Source: an uncultured Caldilinea sp. (lineage in GTDB: Bacteria > Chloroflexota > Anaerolineae > Caldilineales > Caldilineaceae). From it: a stretch of DNA of 7,636 bases. The notes beneath the pieces were generated by a model. It was not told the DNA's origin and did no database searches. It saw nothing but the letters and a program-made list of their open reading frames with translations. Shown in pieces: positions 1 to 7,636 of the stretch. Position numbers and translations under genes: made by a program. Positions within the stretch are counted from its first letter, which is position 1. Every line of letters starts with the position of its first letter. The DNA lies in assembly GCA_937928035.1 (NCBI GenBank), contig CALFWA010000249.1:1-7636 (forward strand), written 5' to 3'.

Positions 1-2
1 CG

Positions 3-386
3 ACCAGCTATGCGGTGAAGCGCGTCGTGCAGGCGAACTACGCCTCGCGCTTTATGCGCATCGGCGGGGTGGTCATCATCCTGTTCATCCTCTTTCATCT
101 GGCGCATTACACGTGGGGATGGGTGACGCCTTTCGATCGGCACGACCCGTATACGAATGTGATTGTCGGATTTTCCAATCCGGTGATCGTGCTGTTCTAC
201 CTGCTGGCGCTGGCGGCGCTGAGCTTGCATCTCTTTCATGGTGTATGGAGCATGTTCCAGACGCTTGGATTAAATAGCCGACGCTTTGACGGCTTCTTTC
301 GCGGACTGGCAATTTTCCTGGCGCTGGTGGTGCCCATCGGTTTTGCCACGGTGCCGCTGTCCGTGCTCTTCGGCATTCTGAAATAG
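3..386 (+). CDS. sdhC: Succinate dehydrogenase cytochrome b subunit, B-type (5' end missing)
   Basis: This is the C-terminal 127 residues of the membrane anchor of complex II, which holds heme b and passes electrons from the SdhB clusters to quinone. The frame is open to the window edge (it reads TSYAVKRVVQANYASR before the first internal GTG), so the real start lies upstream. Three hydrophobic segments are visible, at about fragment residues 18-40, 58-82 and 101-124, matching the last three of the five helices of the family. Histidines at H32/H35 (LFHLAHYTWG) and H76/H79 (LHLFHG) lie in helices where this family places heme-ligating His. The segment between the first two helices (VTPFDRHDPY) is typical of single-subunit B-type anchors, and no separate SdhD follows. 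The stop codon overlaps the Shine-Dalgarno sequence of sdhA, so the two genes are co-transcribed. The family assignment is secure; which His bind heme is inferred. Confidence 0.93.
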   Translation, partial: TSYAVKRVVQANYASRFMRIGGVVIILFILFHLAHYTWGWVTPFDRHDPYTNVIVGFSNPVIVLFYLLALAALSLHLFHGVWSMFQTLGLNSRRFDGFFRGLAIFLALVVPIGFATVPLSVLFGILK

Positions 387-395
387 GAGAGAACT

Positions 396-3133
<2,738 letters not shown>

Positions 3134-3157
3134 AGGGGAGCGTTCGCTCAACTCCGC

Positions 3158-3177
3158 GCACTCGCTCCACCGAGTGC
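3158..3177 (+). other. Short hairpin abutting the sdh terminator
   Basis: GCACTCG (3158-3164) and CGAGTGC (3171-3177) form a perfect 7-bp stem with a 6-nt loop (CTCCAC). The stem ends at the base immediately before the terminator stem begins, so the two helices could stack coaxially in the transcript. A weaker 4-bp hairpin (GAGC/GCTC with a GTTC loop) lies just upstream at 3138-3149. A role in mRNA 3'-end stability is a guess. Confidence 0.5.
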
Positions 3178-3224
3178 AAGGCGGGTTGCATTGTCGGCTC
3201 TACGACAATGCAATCCGCCTTTTT
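3178..3224 (+). terminator. Intrinsic terminator of the sdhCAB operon
   Basis: The left arm 3178-3196 (AAGGCGGGTTGCATTGTCG) pairs along all 19 positions with the right arm 3203-3221, with one G-U wobble, around a 6-nt loop (GCTCTA). A run of five T ends at 3224. This is a strong rho-independent terminator for the plus strand. It sits between convergent genes. Read on the minus strand the stem is followed only by TTGCAC, so it should terminate the opposing deacylase transcript poorly. Confidence 0.9.
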
Positions 3225-3257
3225 GATCTTCTATTTCGATCTCCTGCGTCCGACGTC

Positions 3258-4916
<1,659 letters not shown>

Positions 4917-4945
4917 AAGAGGCGCTTTCCGGTGGAATTGGGAGT

Positions 4946-5316
4946 GAGATGGTTGTATGCTACAAGAACTATATCGATATTCCCAGCGGACTTGCCGTAA
5001 GCATCGTTCAGGCGCACTTCAGTGAGAGAAGTCCACTGCACCCTTTCCTCAAACAAGAAAGCTGCAGCATGGTCGGCGATAATCCAATCTTGGCGAAATC
5101 GAATAGGACAGGTAATGACAGGCGTATTCTCATGATAGATGCTGCACACACCAAGAGGATTCTTTGCCTTGTCTTTTGTGCAATTCGGCACCTTGTTTTC
5201 GGCACCTTGTTGTTGAAAGGACATAGCCGAAGAGAACGATATCGTTTCGCCGTATCGGTTTGATCAGTGACCAAATAGTCAAACACCTCTGCCAGTGGTT
5301 GTCCACTATGGCTCAT
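4946..5316 (-). pseudogene. NotI-like type II restriction endonuclease, frameshifted and truncated
   Basis: Reading from the ATG at 5316 and joining two frames at a 14-bp tandem duplication gives about 117 residues resembling the N-terminal half of NotI-family endonucleases. LAEVFDY (8-14) parallels the NotI start. Four cysteines follow in the family's metal-binding order: C32 in LCPF, C41 in NCTK, C53 in GVC, C65 in TCPIRF. NIDIVLV (109-115) carries D110, a candidate catalytic Asp of the PD-(D/E)xK fold. The following strand with the E-x-Q/K half of the active site is missing: similarity stops around VAYN, just before the deacylase start. Frame 1 runs from 5316 to the duplication at 5184-5211; the second frame continues to a stop at 4895. 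The start has a good Shine-Dalgarno sequence (GAAAGGAT, complement of 5321-5328). The NotI assignment rests on remembered motif order, not a search. The product must be inactive. Confidence 0.75.
5184..5211. repeat. Perfect 14-bp tandem duplication causing a frameshift
   Basis: The unit TTCGGCACCTTGTT occurs at 5184-5197 and again, identically, at 5198-5211. On the minus strand it is AACAAGGTGCCGAA twice. Both copies encode NKVP-like text in different frames. Removing one copy fuses the two endonuclease frames into one continuous reading frame (…FNNKVPNCTKDKAK…), so the duplication is the frameshifting lesion. Confidence 0.93.
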
Positions 5317-5452
5317 GTGTATCCTTTCTCATCCAACGTCTTAACGAGTTGCGCCTCAGCTGCGCTAGAGTGTCAGGTGGAAGCGCTTGCCTTCTTTTGG
5401 GGAGCGATTCGATCACTGCCCATTGTTCGTCTCTGAAGTCATGCCTGCTCAT
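5306..5452 (-). pseudogene. Putative IS5-type transposase N-terminal remnant
   Basis: A 48-codon minus-strand frame starts with MSRHDFRDEQWAVIESL, which closely resembles the first residues of many IS5-family (DUF4096-type) transposases, usually of the form M-x-R-x-D-L-T-D-E-Q-W-x-x-I-E-P-L. After residue 17 the text (PKRRQALPPD…) no longer follows the family: the expected GRP motif and the WxLRTGxPWRDLP block are absent, and a stop comes at 5306, inside the endonuclease start. Full-length proteins are several times longer, so at most a 5' scrap remains. No matching terminal inverted repeats or target-site duplication were recognised. The 17-residue match is the only support. A short genuine ORF of unknown function cannot be excluded but is less likely. 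Confidence 0.45.
5313..5372 (-). pseudogene. Possible C-terminal scrap of a gene upstream of the endonuclease
   Basis: A short minus-strand frame reads HSSAAEAQLVKTLDEKGYT and ends in a TGA that overlaps the endonuclease ATG as ATGA, the usual geometry of translationally coupled genes. Its composition looks protein-like. An in-frame stop at 5373-5375 cuts it off; a neighbouring frame just upstream (PKEGKRFHLTL) could be its continuation across a small indel. In restriction-modification operons the partner would often be a methyltransferase, but nothing here identifies one. Nineteen codons are little evidence, so this is tentative. Confidence 0.3.
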
Positions 5453-5575
5453 GCCTTCATTTTATCATCATCAGGCATTTGTGAAATGACTTCTAATCTT
5501 CTCGATGTCTACGAGGAACTCTTTTAATGTAGCCTCTGGTCTATTTATCCCGCCACAACTGGAGAAGCAAAGGGC

Positions 5576-5598
5576 TGGCGAGTACTCCGCACTCGCCA
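5576..5598 (-). terminator. Hairpin downstream of the kinase gene, possible weak terminator
   Basis: TGGCGAGT (5576-5583) and ACTCGCCA (5591-5598) form a perfect 8-bp stem with a 7-nt loop, beginning about 30 bp after the kinase stop on the minus strand. The bases that follow on that strand are GCCCTTTGC, a poor U-tract, so rho-independent termination would be inefficient. The run of five T lies on the upstream side of the stem when read in the kinase direction. Confidence 0.35.
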
Positions 5599-5629
5599 CA
5601 AAAAGGCGCAATGCTCGCCAGAACCTCGA

Positions 5630-7156
5630 TCACATCGAAGCCGCTGCGCCTCCTTGCCCCTGGGCATTCCCTTCATGCAGTCTGGCGACGACGGCGCGGT
5701 GGTCGGCGTAGCATTCGAGGTAGCCGGGGTGCAGGGCCGAATCGGGCGAGATTTCTCTCATCGAGCGTCGCCAGGCGCGCGTCACCGCAACTACATCGGA
5801 GGTGAGCACGCCAGCGCCCACGCCGGCGAGGATGGCAGCTCCTCGCGCCGGCCAGTGGGCCTCCGGAGCCACGTGCACGGGCCGTCCCGTCACGTCGGCG
5901 AGCAGGCGCATCAACGCACGGCTACGCGTAGCGCCTCCTGACAACAGCAGTGGAGACGTCGCCGACGCTATTCCGGGCGCAGCGGCGCTCAATGCCTCCA
6001 GCGCCCAGCGCACCTCGCAGGCGATCCCTTCGCACAGAGCGCGCACCATGTCCGCACGCGTGTGGTCGAGGCGCAGGCCCACGAAACCCCCGCGTCCCTC
6101 GCCCAGCTGCGCGCTGCCGAGCATCGGCGCAAAGCGCAGGCCGCGCGCACCGGGCGGGCTGGCCTCCAGCGCAGCCTCCCATAGAGCGAACCGGTCGCTC
6201 ATTTCCGGCCACAGGATTTGCATCCACCAGGCGATCACGGCGCCGAATCCCCCCAGGAGCTGCGACAGCGTATACAGGCCGGGCAGGATGTGAAAATTGA
6301 GCGCCATGCTCTCGGGCAACCTTTCAACCGCCAGGTCAGGCGTGAGCGTCGTCAGCACCCAGGCTGTTCCCGTCGCCAGCATCGGACGCCCTGTCTCGAC
6401 GACGCCCATCCCTAGCGCTGCACAACATTGATCCTGTCCGCCGACGACCACGGCTAGATCGGTGGGCAGCCCTGTCGCCTGCGCTGCCTCCGACAAAAGA
6501 GGCCCGGCAACAGCGCCCGCCTGCGCCAGCCTCGGCAGTTGACCAGGAGACACGCCCGCAAGCGTGCAAAGCTCTTCGGACCATGTTGCGGTCGCCCGCT
6601 CCAGCAGCAGCATCTCCGCTGCGTTGGAGAAGTCGAGCACCGGTCGGCCTGTCAGCCGCAGCAGCAGATAGCTGTGCACGTCGAGAATATGCGCTGCGCG
6701 TTTCAGGAGCTCCGGAGACTGCTGCGCCAGCCACGCCAGCGACGTCAGCGGCAGACCTGCGTGCGGATGCCAGCCGGTCCGTCGTCGGATGCGAGCGGCT
6801 CGCCCACCCTCCACCCAGCGCTGGACGAGCGGCTGTGCGCGATGGTCAAGCCAGGTGATGAAGGGCGTCAGTGTCTCGCCTGCTTCATTGAGCGCCGTCA
6901 CCGATCCGGCCTGGGCGGCCAGGGCTAGCGCTGCAATACGCCCCTTTCCGGCGGCGTCCACGGCTACGTCTTGCAACGCAGTGCAGAGCGCCTGCCAGAG
7001 CTCTTCAGGCTCCTGTTCGACCCAGCCGGGTTGCGGCGTGCGAAGAGAGACTGCGCACCGGCTGGAGAGGCGCTCGTCGCCGTTGCAATCGTAGAGAATG
7101 GCTTTGACCGCCGAAGTACCCACCTCGACGCCGAGCAGGAGCGGTTGCGCGTCCAT
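5630..7156 (-). CDS. FGGY-family carbohydrate kinase (xylulokinase-like)
   Basis: This 508-residue ATP-dependent sugar kinase of the FGGY family is close in length to xylulokinase (about 480-520). The N-terminal domain has the phosphate-binding GTSAVKAIL (13-21), AQAGS (81-85) where xylulokinases often have a GQMHG-like motif, and the substrate-loop WLDHRA (102-107). The catalytic Asp is D242 in VVGGQDQCCAALG. The C-terminal domain has ATGTAW (261-266) and the adenosine motif LLSGGATRSRAL (404-415). All catalytic parts look intact. The ATG at 7156 is preferred because MDAQPLLLGVEVGTS begins as the family does; a GTG at 7171 would add five residues (7 bp after the upstream stop) but has no Shine-Dalgarno sequence. 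The ATG site is itself weak, with GGTG about 12 nt upstream. It lies 22 bp after the isomerase-like gene, so the two are probably one transcript. Xylulose is only one possible substrate. Confidence 0.88.
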   Translation of the reverse strand: MDAQPLLLGVEVGTSAVKAILYDCNGDERLSSRCAVSLRTPQPGWVEQEPEELWQALCTALQDVAVDAAGKGRIAALALAAQAGSVTALNEAGETLTPFITWLDHRAQPLVQRWVEGGRAARIRRRTGWHPHAGLPLTSLAWLAQQSPELLKRAAHILDVHSYLLLRLTGRPVLDFSNAAEMLLLERATATWSEELCTLAGVSPGQLPRLAQAGAVAGPLLSEAAQATGLPTDLAVVVGGQDQCCAALGMGVVETGRPMLATGTAWVLTTLTPDLAVERLPESMALNFHILPGLYTLSQLLGGFGAVIAWWMQILWPEMSDRFALWEAALEASPPGARGLRFAPMLGSAQLGEGRGGFVGLRLDHTRADMVRALCEGIACEVRWALEALSAAAPGIASATSPLLLSGGATRSRALMRLLADVTGRPVHVAPEAHWPARGAAILAGVGAGVLTSDVVAVTRAWRRSMREISPDSALHPGYLECYADHRAVVARLHEGNAQGQGGAAASM

Positions 7157-7178
7157 CTTGTTTGAGTTCACCGTCGTT

Positions 7179-7636
<458 letters not shown>

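Larger units (their letters stand above)
4917..5629. other. Low-GC stretch without an intact gene (degraded R-M/IS scar)
   Basis: These 713 bases between the deacylase and kinase genes contain no intact recognisable CDS. GC is clearly lower than in the neighbours: by direct count 5161-5220 has 26/60 G+C and 5461-5520 has 22/60, against 48/60 in 3301-3360 inside the deacylase gene. The content is a broken NotI-like endonuclease (4946-5316), a putative transposase N-terminus (5306-5452), a short tail ending in the endonuclease start (5313-5372), and a hairpin after the kinase gene (5576-5598). In 5453-5575 I see only a minus-strand open frame ending at 5471, too short to judge. The composition and content suggest acquired DNA that has been decaying. 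Confidence 0.75.

Noticed and set aside
4968..4973. TATAGT on the minus strand as a -10 box for the deacylase gene.
   Set aside because: No acceptable -35 hexamer lies 16-18 bp upstream, and it sits inside the pseudogene coding sequence.
4949..5263. A 104-codon plus-strand open frame in the low-GC region.
   Set aside because: It is antisense to the NotI-like remnant, has no family resemblance, and the minus-strand cysteine pattern explains the sequence better.
5439..5457. Short direct repeat TCATGCC twice near the putative transposase start.
   Set aside because: Only 7 bp, two copies, no flanking structure; not convincing as an IS end or attachment site.
5471..5629. A minus-strand open stretch ending …EKIRSHFTNA before a TGA at 5471.
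   Set aside because: It looks mildly protein-like but is about 50 codons with no recognised motif and directly continues past the kinase stop, so chance is a sufficient explanation.

Overview
The window is about 7.6 kb of mostly GC-rich bacterial chromosome. It carries a respiratory operon on the plus strand, a convergent peptidase-like hydrolase gene, a short low-GC scar, and the end of a sugar-catabolic operon on the minus strand. The succinate dehydrogenase is the B-type form (one cytochrome b subunit, gene order C-A-B), as found in Bacteroidota, Chloroflexota and others. Together with the amidohydrolase subtype and high GC, this makes an aerobic, heterotrophic, Chloroflexota-like bacterium plausible. 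That placement is inference and no rRNA or other marker is present to test it.

Region 1 (1-3224, plus strand) is sdhCAB. SdhC is cut by the window start, and SdhA and SdhB are complete with all expected cofactor motifs. Spacing is 9 bp and 17 bp, each gap having a strong Shine-Dalgarno sequence. The operon ends in a 19-bp-stem intrinsic terminator directly preceded by a second hairpin. The products form complex II, oxidising succinate to fumarate and reducing quinone.

Region 2 (3258-4916, minus strand) is a complete N-acyl-D-amino-acid deacylase-like amidohydrolase. It converges on the sdh operon. Its first metal motif is Q-x-H instead of H-x-H, and the usual metal-bridging Cys is absent.

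Region 3 (4917-5629) has no intact gene and is clearly less GC-rich. It holds the decayed N-terminal part of a NotI-like restriction endonuclease on the minus strand, frameshifted by a perfect 14-bp tandem duplication and truncated before the second half of its catalytic motif. Upstream of it are an apparent IS5-type transposase N-terminus and a short tail ending in an ATGA overlap with the endonuclease start. This is best read as the scar of a lost restriction-modification module.

Region 4 (5630-7636, minus strand) is an operon fragment: a hydroxypyruvate isomerase-like TIM-barrel protein (its N-terminus lies beyond the window) followed 22 bp later by a FGGY-family sugar kinase. They probably act in one carbohydrate pathway whose substrate cannot be read from this window.

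I found no intact undescribed system, tRNA, rRNA or CRISPR array. The most informative unusual items are the endonuclease pseudogene and the altered metal site of the deacylase homologue.
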